Source: Prostheceraeus crozeri
Lineage: Eukaryota > Platyhelminthes > Polycladida > Euryleptidae
Assembly (NCBI GenBank): GCA_907163375.1
Contig: CAJQUW010009231.1
Location: 349,734 to 413,733 of the forward strand
Length of the DNA stretch: 64,000 nucleotides
Direction of reading: 5' to 3'
A program made the position numbers and the translations under genes. Below are positions 55,515 through 64,000 of the stretch, in pieces. Each line of letters starts with the position of its first letter. Position 1 is the first letter of the stretch. Below the pieces are notes generated by a model. The model was not told the origin of the DNA, did not search any database, and saw nothing but the letters and a program-made list of their open reading frames with translations.

Positions 55515-57602
55515 TCATGGGGAGGTAGGAGATCTAGGTTCATAGATCGCTGACCTCTGTAGTACATGCTGCATATTAAGGCCATGAGGCCAGTCAGTCA
55601 TTAGTTGGCTAATGAATTTCAGTTCCTCCACCTTTCGTTTTTGATCATTTCCTTTTATTTTTTTCAGTATTGTCACCCTTAAATCTTCTTCCAGGTGTTG
55701 ATGTTTTGTACAATGATGAGAAACCACCCTTTCTTCATCTCCATGACGGACGTCAAATCGATGTTCTGTCATTTTTTCTCTCAAACTTCTTTGGGTTTCT
55801 CCTACATATAAAAAATTACAATTACGAAAACTGAGACCATAAATGATGTTGGATAATGTGCATGTTGTTTTAGCAGCTTTGATGTTATAAGAAAGTCCAG
55901 TGATAGGCGATAACACCTCAGTTTCAGTTGAGAGCATGGCACAGGTTTTGCAGCGCGAATTATTGCAGGATGAAACGATGTCAATGTTGTTAAATGACGC
56001 ATTATCTGTTTTATCATATAAACAAGAAGAGACCAAATGAGAATTTAGTTTTCTTGGAGGTTTCCACCATAATTTAGCAGTAATGCCAGTTCCTACAAGA
56101 AATTGTTCATGTTTTTTCGCAATAAACTTGATATCACCATACGTTGAAGGATGATACGGAGCAATCCAGGTAGGTGTCGGCGAAATATTTTCTTTGCTAT
56201 TTTTCTCCAATAACAATTTTTGGTCTTTAGATAGAGCTTTCCGAATTTGATTTTGTACTCGACCTCTTGGATAACCTCTTCGCACCAAAGCATCTTCGAA
56301 TATCATATAAATGATGTCTCGCCTGAAGATTATCTGAACAAATTCGCCTTATTCTTAGAGCTTGCGAATAAGCAATGGGCAAACGATGCTCGATAGGATG
56401 ACATGAAGTAAAATGCAGATATTGACGAGTATCGGTTGGCTTGGTGTATAAATCTGTGGATAGATTGGCACCGTGCTTTGAAATTCTGGTATCAAGAAAG
56501 TTTACTCTGGAATCACTCTTTTCAAAGACGAATTTAATAGAAGGATGGAAATTATTAGCATAATCTTCAAACTGCTGCAAGGTTTCCCATCCATGCGTCC
56601 AGATCATAAAAATGTCATCGATATATATCCACCACACTATTGGCTTAAGGATAGCATTTGATATAAGACGTTTTTCGAACCAATCCATGAAAATAATCGC
56701 GTAGTTTGGAGCCATTTTTGTACCCATAGCCGTGCCTTGCAACTGAGTGAAAAAGTTGTTGTAGAATTGGAAAGTATTCGTTGTTAGAACAGTGTGTGCC
56801 AATTTTGATATAGTTTTTGAACTTGGGACTTTAACAGTTCTGGTTTGAAGAGCTTCGTACAATGCTTTCAGTCCATCTTGGTGAGGAATCTTAGTATACA
56901 AAGAAGACACATCTGCAACAACCAAAATAAAGTCTTCATTCATTTTACTAGAAAGTGCATTAAGTTTGGTCAAGAAGTCCGTTGTGTCCTTGAGATAAGA
57001 TTTGACCTGTGTGGCTCGGGGCTTGATAATAGAGTCTACATAGGAGCTCAACTTTTCTGTCACTCCATTACATGATGATACTATCGGTCGACCCGGACAA
57101 GGAGTTATGTTCTTACGAATTTTTGGAAGTAAATAGAATAGATAGGTTCTTGGTGAAAGTGGCGGCTTTATTTTTTCAGTCGTTTCTAAAGAGAGTTTTC
57201 CATTTTGAACAAGTCTATCTAATTCGTCGGTAACTTTTTCACGGAGAATTGAAGTTTGATCAACCTCTTCCTTGCGATAAGTTGTGGTATCATTGAGTTG
57301 ACGAAAGGCTTCTGTACAATAATTTGATTTATTCCAAACAACGACTACTCGGCCCTTATCTGCAGGCTTTATTATAATATCATTATTCTTTTTCAAATTC
57401 TTTAAAATGTCAAATTCTTCTTTGCTGAAATTACTTTGTGATCTTTTTACTTTGATCTGCTGAACATCTTTCTTTATGGCAGTTGTATATGCTTTCGTAA
57501 CATGAGATTGGCCATGTTGTAACAATTGTGCATAGTATTTCGATGCGCTTGTAAGTAAATCGAAGCGGTCAAATTCTTTTGGTTTGATTGCTAACCCCCC
57601 TA
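55515..57602 (-). pseudogene. Penelope-like element PLE-3: RT plus GIY-YIG, one frameshift
   Basis: The most complete PLE here. The RT frame (57525-56227, open upstream to 57602) shows IIIKPADKGRVVVVWNKSNY, GRPIVSSCNG, ILVVADVSSLYTKIPHQDGL (catalytic aspartate), QGTAMGTKMAPNYA, WWIYIDDIFMIW (YIDD) and FVFEKSDSRVNFLDTRIS. The GIY-YIG frame (56306-55515) shows SNIIYGLSFRNCNFLYVGET and MTEHRFDVRHG. The two overlap between 56306 and 56227 with homology crossing over, so one frameshift separates them. The N-terminus is cut at 57602/57603 by the tip of element B. Catalytic residues of both domains are intact. Confidence 0.8.
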
Positions 57603-58130
57603 AGTAGTAAGAAAACGGCGAACACCAGATAGCGCAAGATGGCCGCCATCGCTGAGTCCCCCCCCCTCTGGTCCGCCAGTGTCGTGATGTGCCGGCGAGG
57701 TTCCGCTGCCGTCCCCCCCCCCTCTGGACCGTCAGTGTGTGAGTCTTGGGTGTCTGTGTCCGACCGCCTGGTGGACTTGGGCGACCGTCTAGGTTGACGT
57801 GGGCGACCGTCTAGGTTGTCTTGGTTAAACTGTGGTATGTTTTGGTGTGTAGTGTCCAAACGCGGCCTCGGATGTGAAAACGGAGGCCAGATTCGGATTC
57901 AGCGTGAAATTCTGCATCTGTATGGTGAATTTGAAAGCAATCGGAGATAAAAATTTTTCGCTGACGTCCCCCCCCCCTCTGGACAGCTTGCTTCGATCTT
58001 GGCTTCTAGTGGACGGATTTTGTCGAGTGAGGTGTCATTTGAAAGCTAAGAGTGAGACAAATTCACTGAAACAAACGGCTTGTTCCTATCTGTCTTCGTT
58101 TACATGTGAGACGCCATTTAAGATTTTAGG
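57603..58130 (+). repeat. Element B tip and first satellite-like unit
   Basis: Two C tracts before 'ctctgg' words, the 22-bp motif (gggcgaccgtctaggttg) about twice, then a unit with tgaaaacggaggccagattc, gctgacgtccccccc and gtggacggatttt. Diverged copy of 6723-7400. Confidence 0.7.
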
Positions 58131-58990
58131 TCGGAGCTCACCTGAAAAAATCCTAAGTGTCAGAGTGACTTTGTATGGGAAAAATTAAAAATTTTCCAAA
58201 GTGTGGAATTTCGACCTGGGACCTTTACCAAAGTTTGTTTCATCAAATTTCGCTGACCCCCCCCCTTTGTTCTAACTTTGGTTCTAGTGGACGGATTTTG
58301 TTCGTTCGACTTGCATTGGAAAGAGGATGAAACACTGCTCGACCGCATTTTTCGTTGCGAGTCAATCGGAGCAGCCGTTCAAAAGTTAGAGCGGTTACAA
58401 GATTTTAGGTCGGAGCTCACCTGAAAAAATCCTAAGTGTCAGAGTGACTTTGTATGGGAAAAATTAAAAATTTTCCAAAGTGTGGAATTTCGACCTGGGA
58501 CCTTTACCAAAGTTTGTTTCATCAAATTTCGCTGACCCCCCCCCTTTGTTCTAACTTTGGTTCTAGTGGACGGATTTTGTTCGTTCGACTTGCATTGGAA
58601 AGAGGATGAAACACTGCTCGACCGCATTTTTCGTTGCGAGTCAATCGGAGCAGCCGTTCAAAAGTTAGAGCGGTTACAAGATTTTAGGCCGGAGCTCACT
58701 CTGACACTTAGGATTTTTTCAGGTGAGCTCCGGCCTAAAATCTTGTAACCGCTCTAACTTTTGAACGGCTGCTCCGATTGACTCGCAACGAAAAATGCGG
58801 TCGAGCAGTGTTTCATCCTCTTTCCAATGCAAGTCGAACGAACAAAATCCGTCCACTAGAACCAAAGTTAGAACAAAGGGGGGGGGACGTCAGCGAAATT
58901 TGATGGAAAATGTTTTGGTAAAGGTCCCAGGTCAAAATTCGGAAGTTTTAAATTTTTCAAAATTTTCACCACACTGGAGCTCCCACACTT
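58127..58990. repeat. 279-bp direct repeats followed by an inverted copy
   Basis: ggtcggagctcacctgaaaa starts at about 58127 and 58406 (279 bases apart). From 58710 the sequence turns back: ggccggagctcactctgaca pairs with the following ttcaggtgagctccggcc, and the inverted copy runs to about 58905. A C tract beside ctttgttctaactttggtt marks each unit. Open frames here are repeat artefacts. Confidence 0.8.
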
Positions 58991-59174
58991 AGGAATTTTT
59001 TCACTTGTGGCATGTTACATGGTCATGTGCTGACACACCAACTTCCCGTGGTCATATGAGAATGGTTCAGGTGTCATATTGTAAAGAATGATGAGACAAA
59101 TCGTTTGCAACAAACCGCATGTCGCTACGATGAATACTTTCGGAGATAGAGCCATTTTAAGTTTTCTTCCGAGC

Positions 59175-59184
59175 ATATATAAAC
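59175..59184 (+). promoter_or_regulatory. TATA box, element B leader transcript
   Basis: gcatatataaacccc, 45-50 bases before the splice donor gacgag|gtaagc at 59225. Same layout as element A at 7791. Confidence 0.65.
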
Positions 59185-59224
59185 CCCCGACAACGCAAGT
59201 CTGATCACTTCATCGAAAGACGAG

Positions 59225-59817
59225 GTAAGCGACGGTCGTCGCTCTGAGCTCCCGATATCGGGTTGCAAAGGACTCTATCTTTTGAAGTAGGCAAGCTATC
59301 TTCTTACTTCAAAGTTTGTGTGATAGAGTTTGATAGTGTCTTTACTACTGATAAAATTTTTTAAAAGTAGTATGAGTAGTAAAATGCGGAATTTTTTAAA
59401 AATTCTTAATTTTCAGTTTTTTCAAAGTTTTAACATGTAGACTAAGGTTTTCAAGTATGCTGAGTTCAAATCTGCTATCAGATTTGAAATGTAACTAAGT
59501 CTAAGGCAGCTTTGAGGGGTTGGATCCCAGCTACTGATCACTACCTTTGACTCGGCGTTCCTGTTACCACTTCGGGGCAGTGACAATGATGTCTTCAGCT
59601 GTAAAGAGCGGGTATCGGGGAAGATCTCTCACTTCCCTAGTGATCAGTACAAGGCCTTCGGGCTGTCGACGGGATCTAGTGCCACTCACTACACTCAAAT
59701 CTATCATTCCTCACTAAGTGTAAAATCATTCTTTTCCGTTTTTATAAACTAGGAATCAATCGTTTGCTATCAAACGTTTACGGAATTATAATCATTGTTT
59801 TCCCCTTTTCACTTCAG
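59225..59817 (+). other. Leader intron of element B
   Basis: Donor gag|gtaagc at 59225, acceptor ttttccccttttcacttcag ending at 59817, then aaaATGG. 593 bases. It contains the conserved block (59440-59727) and two perfect CTAT hairpins: TTCAAATCTG/CAGATTTGAA at 59465-59488 and CGTTTG/CAAACG at 59761-59776. Confidence 0.65.
59440..59727 (+). ncRNA. Conserved intronic block, element B copy
   Basis: Counterpart of 8575-8860 with scattered substitutions. The first hairpin is longer and perfect here (10 base pairs). Both C(TTCG)G candidates are present (near 59570 and 59655). Confidence 0.5.
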
Positions 59818-59820
59818 AAA

Positions 59821-60372
59821 ATGGTTAACTACAACAATGCAAAGACGGCTTTTAAGCTTTGCGTCTGTTCAAAGATTTTTCGTAGCGATGCCTTTAAGAA
59901 GCATTCTTGTGCACATAAGCGAATGGTAGGGGGCATTCGATACTTTTGTAGCAGCCATAATGCATCTCGCCTTGTCGAGACGCTACCGGAGTGGCATGCC
60001 AAGCATAGCAGCTGCAGTCAACCAGAGCTGACTGAGGAGGCGAAGCAAAGTCTCTTCAGCTCAGAGTTGAAAGCTCTGGAGACTCAGTGTGCTATCGAGG
60101 CTATCACGTCAGCAAAGCCTCCCTCATCTTGTGCACCAGCAAAGGCTCTCTCGCCCACCCCGATTCTAGAGACTCAGTCTGCTGTCGAGTCTATCACGAC
60201 AGCAGAGGCTCCATCTTCTAGCATGCCAGCAAAGGCTCTCTCACCCACTCCGATTGAGTCTTCTCCGAAGTCGAGTAAATCCCCTCCTCCTCCTCTAGCG
60301 ATGAGTCGGCTACAAGTAGCAGCGACAGTGAGGAAGAGGAGGAGGATAAAGGCTCGACGAAGGTTGACCTAG
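59821..60372 (+). CDS. Element B protein with cysteine/histidine N-terminus and 30-residue repeats
   Basis: The start at 59821 directly follows a strong acceptor and has an A at -3. The N-terminus has a C-x-C...HSC...H...C...H pattern (KLCVCSKIF, KKHSCAHKRM, RYFCSSHNA) that may bind zinc. Residues from about 85 contain two tandem units of about 30 residues, each ending AKALSPTPI. This frame ends at 60372, but from 60279 another frame is clearly coding (SSSDESATSSSDSEEEEED), so the protein probably passes into the next ORF through a splice (strong acceptor-like cctcctcctcctctag at 60297) or an indel. The first frame's own tail (RKRRRIKARRR) is then a shadow. Function not recognised. Confidence 0.5.
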   Translation: MVNYNNAKTAFKLCVCSKIFRSDAFKKHSCAHKRMVGGIRYFCSSHNASRLVETLPEWHAKHSSCSQPELTEEAKQSLFSSELKALETQCAIEAITSAKPPSSCAPAKALSPTPILETQSAVESITTAEAPSSSMPAKALSPTPIESSPKSSKSPPPPLAMSRLQVAATVRKRRRIKARRRLT

Positions 60373-61155
60373 TCGAGAGTGTCTACCTCGATAAAGAGGT
60401 AGAGGCGGTGAGGGACGTTGACCTCGATAGCGAGGTGCAGCCGGCTAAGTTATCAACCAGTGGTGGGATTGCGGCTCAATGTCGCAACTTCATTATGCGC
60501 CCACCACTGGTTGATAACTATGACAAGCTGAAGAATGAGTTGGAGGTGTGGAAGAGGGACTGTTTCTTCTATAAAGCGAGTTCCGAGAACCTCTCGCGAG
60601 TCACTCAGGAGCTCAAGAAGACTCAAGCTAGTCTTTTTGAGAAAGAAGGAGAGCTCGATCGCGAGAGGTTCTCGCACCTCGCTAGTAAGGCTAAAGAAGA
60701 GCAGCTCCTCATCGAGAGAGAGAGTCAGGAGAAGGAGTTAAGAAAGATGAGGGAGGAGGTGGAAGGGCTGCGAAAGCAGTTGGGGAAGGTGGTGGCGACT
60801 AATCAGGAGCTGCACCAGCAAGTAATGAGTAGCAGTACTCGACGATCAAGTCGCCTCCACATTCCCCTTGACAAGAAAGGACGTGTGCCCGCAAGACCGC
60901 TCCTCTGTGAACGTGGCAGAGACGAGATGTGTTATAGCAGGGCTAAAAAAGGTATCGAATGCCTTCACTTTACATTCGACCACAAGGAGGCGATCACAGG
61001 ATTCCTGTTCGAGCCACGTCCTGAGAAGATCTGTAAGTTTAAAACAAGTAACTTAGAGTTCAAGATAATAACTAACAACTTCTTTCTTTACAGATATCAA
61101 AGAGAAGCGACCACCTGCTTCCGTGAACGAGCCGGAGGCGAAGCGGCAAGCTTGA
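60279..61155 (+). CDS. Element B coiled-coil protein with a 61-bp intron
   Basis: Open from 60279 in a frame that begins with an acidic serine-rich run (SATSSSDSEEEEED), continues KVDLVESVYLDKEVEA, then a long coiled coil (about 60530-60830: NLSRVTQELKKTQASLFEKE, ELRKMREEVEGLRKQLGKVV). A basic/cysteine region follows (LLCERGRDEMCYSRAKK, HFTFDHKEAITGFLFEP). An intron at 61033-61093 (ct|gtaagt to tttacag) joins PEKI to YIKEKRPPASVNEP and a stop at 61153-61155. It may share a transcript with the ORF at 59821. The shared module begins 13 bases after the stop. Possibly a structural or regulatory protein. Confidence 0.55.
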
Positions 61156-61168
61156 GTCCTTGAATTAT

Positions 61169-61699
61169 CCCGAGAATGAACCATCGGCTCTCTTAAGGGC
61201 CACCTAGGGGCAAGACATGATAGAACCTCCACGCGGTTTGCCCTGGGCAGTCTTCGGACTGGCGAATACTATCATTAAGTTGAATCTGCTATCAGTCAAC
61301 TTGAACGTTGCAAATGAAGTTCGGTGTAATACTTCCTTTCGACGGGCGTTCCTGTAAAGGGCGGCGGTGAAACCCGTAGCTATGTATACCGCAAGGGACA
61401 TTCGGCAATGGTCAATCTTGTTAAACCTCTCTGCGTCATGTTTGCAAGTGATTGCCTCTGTCTCAACGTAGTATGCATTCGCGCCAGGGCGACATTTAGC
61501 CAACTGTCGAAGGTTGCCTAAAACTTTCCATTGCATACGTTATGAGAGCCATGAGTTCTACCTGTCTCTATCAATGAGACGAATTGATGAATGGAATGAA
61601 AGGGAGGATACTCACGCGCCACACGCAACATAACACACTTCTCTCTTCCGTAGTCTAACAAGCTCTTTACACATGGATCGCAGTCGATTGCTATCCCTG
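61169..61699. repeat. Shared gene-following module, copy 2
   Basis: Starts cccgagaatgaaccatcgg and ends at ctatccctgaag. Plus frame PENEPSALLRAT is stopped by TAG where copy 1 has ATG and copy 3 has CTG. Minus frame MQWKVLGNLRQLAKCRPGAN is open, ending SCP. Contains the AAGTTGA/TCAACTT CTAT hairpin (about 61280). Confidence 0.65.
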
Positions 61700-61742
61700 A
61701 AGCATTCTGATTCGCTGTTGAGCAATTCATTGTTGAAAACCC

Positions 61743-61749
61743 TATATAA
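61743..61749 (+). promoter_or_regulatory. TATA box for the 61791 gene
   Basis: ccctatataagcc, 41 bases before the ATG. It lies just after the end of module copy 2. Confidence 0.65.
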
Positions 61750-61790
61750 GCCAGAAGATTGTAGCGCTTCTCATTCAATTTGAAGTCACG

Positions 61791-62042
61791 ATGGAAGCCA
61801 CATCTGCCGACAACATTCCCGTCTTCATTGATGAAGATAACGCCATTCCCGAGTTCGTCATCCTCGACGAGTGGGATGAGGATGAGAAGAAGGGGAAGAT
61901 CAAGAGGATCATTTGGACGGATGAGGTGTGGACTCCAAATACCACCCGCATCCGAAAGGTGCCGGATGCACCAGTACGACCTCGGCGGTATAGGGTTTAT
62001 GACAATCTAACCGTCATACCCCTTGACTATTCAAGCCAATAG
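61791..62042 (+). CDS. Small acidic element B protein (83 aa)
   Basis: MEATSADNIPVFIDEDN start, then DEWDEDEKKGKIKRIIWTDE and a basic C-terminal third (RIRKVPDAPVRPRRYRVYD). TAG stop at 62040. I recognise no domain. It has its own TATA box and is followed seven bases later by module copy 3. The plus-strand module frame is not in phase with this ORF, so it is not a simple readthrough tail here. Confidence 0.55.
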   Translation: MEATSADNIPVFIDEDNAIPEFVILDEWDEDEKKGKIKRIIWTDEVWTPNTTRIRKVPDAPVRPRRYRVYDNLTVIPLDYSSQ

Positions 62043-62048
62043 TCAACC

Positions 62049-62582
62049 TAATCCCGAGAATGAACCATCGGCTCTCTTAAGGGCCACCCTGGGGCAAGAC
62101 ATGATAGAACCTCCACGCGGTTTGCCCTGGGCAGTCTTCGGACTGGCGAATACTATCATTAAGTTGAATCTGCTATCAGTCAACTTGAACGTTGCAAATG
62201 AAGTTCGGTGTAATACTTCCTTTCGACGGGCGTTCCTGTAAAGGGCGGCGGTGAAACCCGTAGCTATGTATACCGCAAGGGACATTCGGCAATGGTCAAT
62301 CTTGTTAAACCTCTCTGCGTCATGTTTGCAAGTGATTGCCTCTGTCTCAACATAGTATGCATTCGCGCCAGGGCGACATTTAGCCAACTGTCGAAGGTTG
62401 CCTAAAACTTTCCATTGCATACGTTATGAGAGCCATGAGTTCTACCTGTCTCTATCAATGAGACGAATTGATGAATGGAATGAAAGGGAGGACACTCACG
62501 CGCCACACGCAACATAACACACTTCTCTCTTCCATAGTCTAACAAGCTCTTTACACATGGATCGCAGTCGATTGCTATCCCA
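62049..62582. repeat. Shared gene-following module, copy 3
   Basis: Nearly identical to copy 2 and offset by 880 bases. Plus frame is open (PENEPSALLRAT-LGQDMIEPPRG to AFL, stop near 62241). Minus frame is open for about 125 residues. The minus upstream ORF is frameshifted near 62585 (ctgggatagc). Beyond 62582 the match to element A continues into the next gene. Confidence 0.65.
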
Positions 62583-62776
62583 GAATCTTGTAAGCTATCT
62601 TAATTTTATTTAACACTATTTCATCTACCATTATCACCCATATGAAATGTTATAAGATTTGCAAGTTAAACTAAGCGTGCTACTATTTCCAAATGAAAAA
62701 GTATACATGGTTAAATTATTCACTAAAGCCCCATTCAAGTAAGTCAGTATGAAAGCAAAGATAATACGAAATAAAC

Positions 62777-62783
62777 ATTTATT
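62777..62783 (-). terminator. Poly(A) signal overlapping a stop codon
   Basis: On the minus strand the coding end atg-cca-TAA runs into TAATAAATG, so the stop codon supplies the first bases of AATAAA. Confidence 0.6.
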
Positions 62784-63213
62784 ATGGCATGTATTTTAAA
62801 TGGTCTTCATCGTCAATATCGTCCCAGAGTCTGACTTCACATAGATCACAAAAACAGTTGAGCTGCTTTAAACGTTCTTCTGCAGCGTCCCTCACGTTGT
62901 CAATGTACGCCCACTCCGCCACGGTTCGCGGTTGGGAGTTAGGGGTGTACCACTCCCATATTTGATGCAACTGCGACTTGCTGGTCATCTCCATCACCCC
63001 TTCGACATCATATTGTAAATATTTCCACCGTATGCCTGTTAGGTCGGGCAACTCCTCTTCATCGTCCTCCGATAACTTTCGTATATTGTCGAGATTGTAT
63101 GTCTTCTCCACCTTCGCCTTTCTTGGTGCATTTGGTGTAACGAGCACCTTTGCTGATGTGCATGGAGAGGAGAACTCCAATGCGGCATTTGGTGTTGTTG
63201 GAGGACTTGTCAT
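62782..63213 (-). CDS. 143-aa element B protein with CFCDLC motif
   Basis: Intact ORF, MTSPPTTPNAALEFSSP at the start, an acidic middle (LSEDDEEELPDLTG), then EWYTPNSQPRTVAEWAYIDN, EERLKQLNCFCDLCEVRLWD and DDEDHLKYMP. The C-x-C-x2-C group could bind metal. Its C-terminal half is conserved in the broken element A copies. The TAA stop overlaps AATAAA (taataaatg), so transcripts would end just after the coding region. It is divergent from the zinc-finger gene, sharing the 63214-63508 spacer. Function not known. Confidence 0.6.
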   Translation of the reverse strand: MTSPPTTPNAALEFSSPCTSAKVLVTPNAPRKAKVEKTYNLDNIRKLSEDDEEELPDLTGIRWKYLQYDVEGVMEMTSKSQLHQIWEWYTPNSQPRTVAEWAYIDNVRDAAEERLKQLNCFCDLCEVRLWDDIDDEDHLKYMP

Positions 63214-63279
63214 GTTGTCTTTGAAATGCTGACTTTGAATAATGATAACTTTAACATTTTTCTAATTCTTAAGTATCAA

Positions 63280-63334
63280 CAAGCAACCAATCAGAATGAA
63301 CAGCCATTGAATGATGAGCATGAAAGGATATAAG
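63280..63334 (+). promoter_or_regulatory. CCAAT and TATA elements for the zinc-finger gene
   Basis: gcaaccaatcag at about 63281-63292 and ggatataagc at about 63326-63335 lie 175-230 bases before the ATG at 63509, in plus orientation. The CCAAT box could serve the divergent minus-strand gene as well. Confidence 0.45.
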
Positions 63335-63508
63335 CAAATTGACATCCGTGTCATTTCACTCTGTCTTTGAGACGTATAAGTGAAGTATTCTCTAGCGAAT
63401 TCTGCTATTATTTGAGGTGTACAAGTGAATTCCAAATTTGAGACATATTAATTGAGTGAAGTCTCTATCTTATTGAAGCATCAACCTTAAACTTGATTTC
63501 ATTGAAAT

Positions 63509-64000
63509 GGTAAGTTGAAGATTTCCTCTCTCATCTCCCTCAAACGTGTGGTTCATAGCATCTTCCTCAATTTCAGGCATCAACTTCATCACCAACGCCC
63601 TCCCTTCTCGAGGAAAGTTTAGAGTTATTGAGTCAAGGTAGGTTGCAACAATACACTGAGGCTTGAACAGAGATGATAGAATGATTTCTCTTTCAGGTGA
63701 TGTGAGTTCCAGCTCAGAACTGTCGCGACATGGTAACGAGTGGGAATGTGCTGATTGTGGGCACATCTTCACGAGGAAATGGGATCTCACCCGACACATC
63801 AAGCGAGGTGTTTGTCGACCTAAGCCGGCATCAATCTCCGGAGGTGGGGATGATTCTGTTAACGTCGTCTCCTTTTCTTGCGACTTGTGCGCTCAGTCTT
63901 TCGAGACACGTTTTGAACTATCTTCGCACAGACTTCAACATACACACACGAACGATAGCTACACAAACTGTACCTCCTCTATCCAACTCACTGAAGTGTC
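63509..64000 (+). CDS. C2H2 zinc-finger protein, three exons, incomplete at window end
   Basis: The ATG (63509-63511) is followed at once by an intron (gtaagt at 63512 to ctcaatttcag at 63576). Exon 2 (63577-63637) reads ASTSSPTPSLLEESLELLSQ. A second intron (63638-63696, gtaggt to tctctttcag) keeps phase. Exon 3 has ECADCGHIFTRKWDLTRHIK (C-x2-C...H-x-type finger with basic follow-up) and then SCDLCAQSFETRFELSSHRL with QHTHT, a second finger. Such fingers usually bind DNA; a transcription regulator of the element is possible. An ATG split off alone in the first coding exon is unusual. The gene continues past 64000. Confidence 0.65.

Larger units (their letters stand above)
57603..64000 (+). 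mobile_element. Element B: relative of element A, runs off the window
   Basis: Begins AGTAGTAAGAAAACGG and shares with A the tip, satellite-like units, leader promoter and intron block, CTAT hairpins, two copies of the gene-following module and the 62782-type gene. It also has genes A lacks (coiled-coil, acidic 83-aa and zinc-finger proteins). From 62049 to 62880 it is colinear with A 9755-10690. The right end is not in the window. Confidence 0.65.

Overview
The window is animal nuclear DNA, most likely from a marine invertebrate. Genes here have GT-AG introns, TATA boxes and AATAAA signals. It carries piggyBac, hAT, pogo/Tigger and Penelope-like elements, (TA)n microsatellites, and frequent TAGGCCTA and ACATGTA words. 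I cannot name the species. Almost all recognisable coding sequence belongs to mobile or virus-like elements; the best candidate for a host gene is the intronless EGF-repeat membrane protein at 39820-41253 (minus).

Layout. 1-6.7 kb: a degraded multi-exon DDE-like transposase gene, non-coding DNA with diverged repeats, a MITE, and the start of a family-B DNA polymerase gene cut off at 6722. 6723-24677: element A, mostly a giant inverted repeat (arms about 7.2-14.0 kb and 16.7-24.7 kb) around a 2.7-kb AATAAA-rich spacer. 24.7-34.5 kb: AT-rich non-coding DNA, a broken piggyBac with both TTAA ends, and an OTU-like plus 'GDWV' domain fragment. 34.5-37 kb: a second piggyBac, a 0.4-kb solo tip of element A, and a Tigger transposase, joined end to end. 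37-42.5 kb: foldback elements and the EGF gene. 42.9-57.6 kb: a nest of Penelope-like retroelements invaded by two hAT elements with clean 8-bp target duplications. 57603-64000: element B, a relative of A that runs off the window.

Elements A and B are the unusual part. They share a tip beginning AGTAGTAAG followed by C-rich tracts, a 22-bp tandem motif and satellite-like units; a TATA promoter with a non-coding first exon and a long first intron; a conserved non-coding block in that intron; a family of hairpins whose loop is always CTAT but whose stems differ with matching changes on both sides; and a roughly 530-bp module placed directly after different genes. Their proteins include a DEDDh exonuclease-like protein, a C2H2 zinc-finger protein with two small introns, a coiled-coil protein with an acidic serine-rich start, and several small unrecognised proteins. 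Genes mostly have their own TATA box, and one overlaps its stop codon with AATAAA. I read this as an undescribed large virus-like mobile element family. I found no transposase, integrase, capsid or complete polymerase inside the visible parts, so its class stays open. The three tips seen each abut an interrupted ORF of another mobile element, so they appear to be recent insertions.
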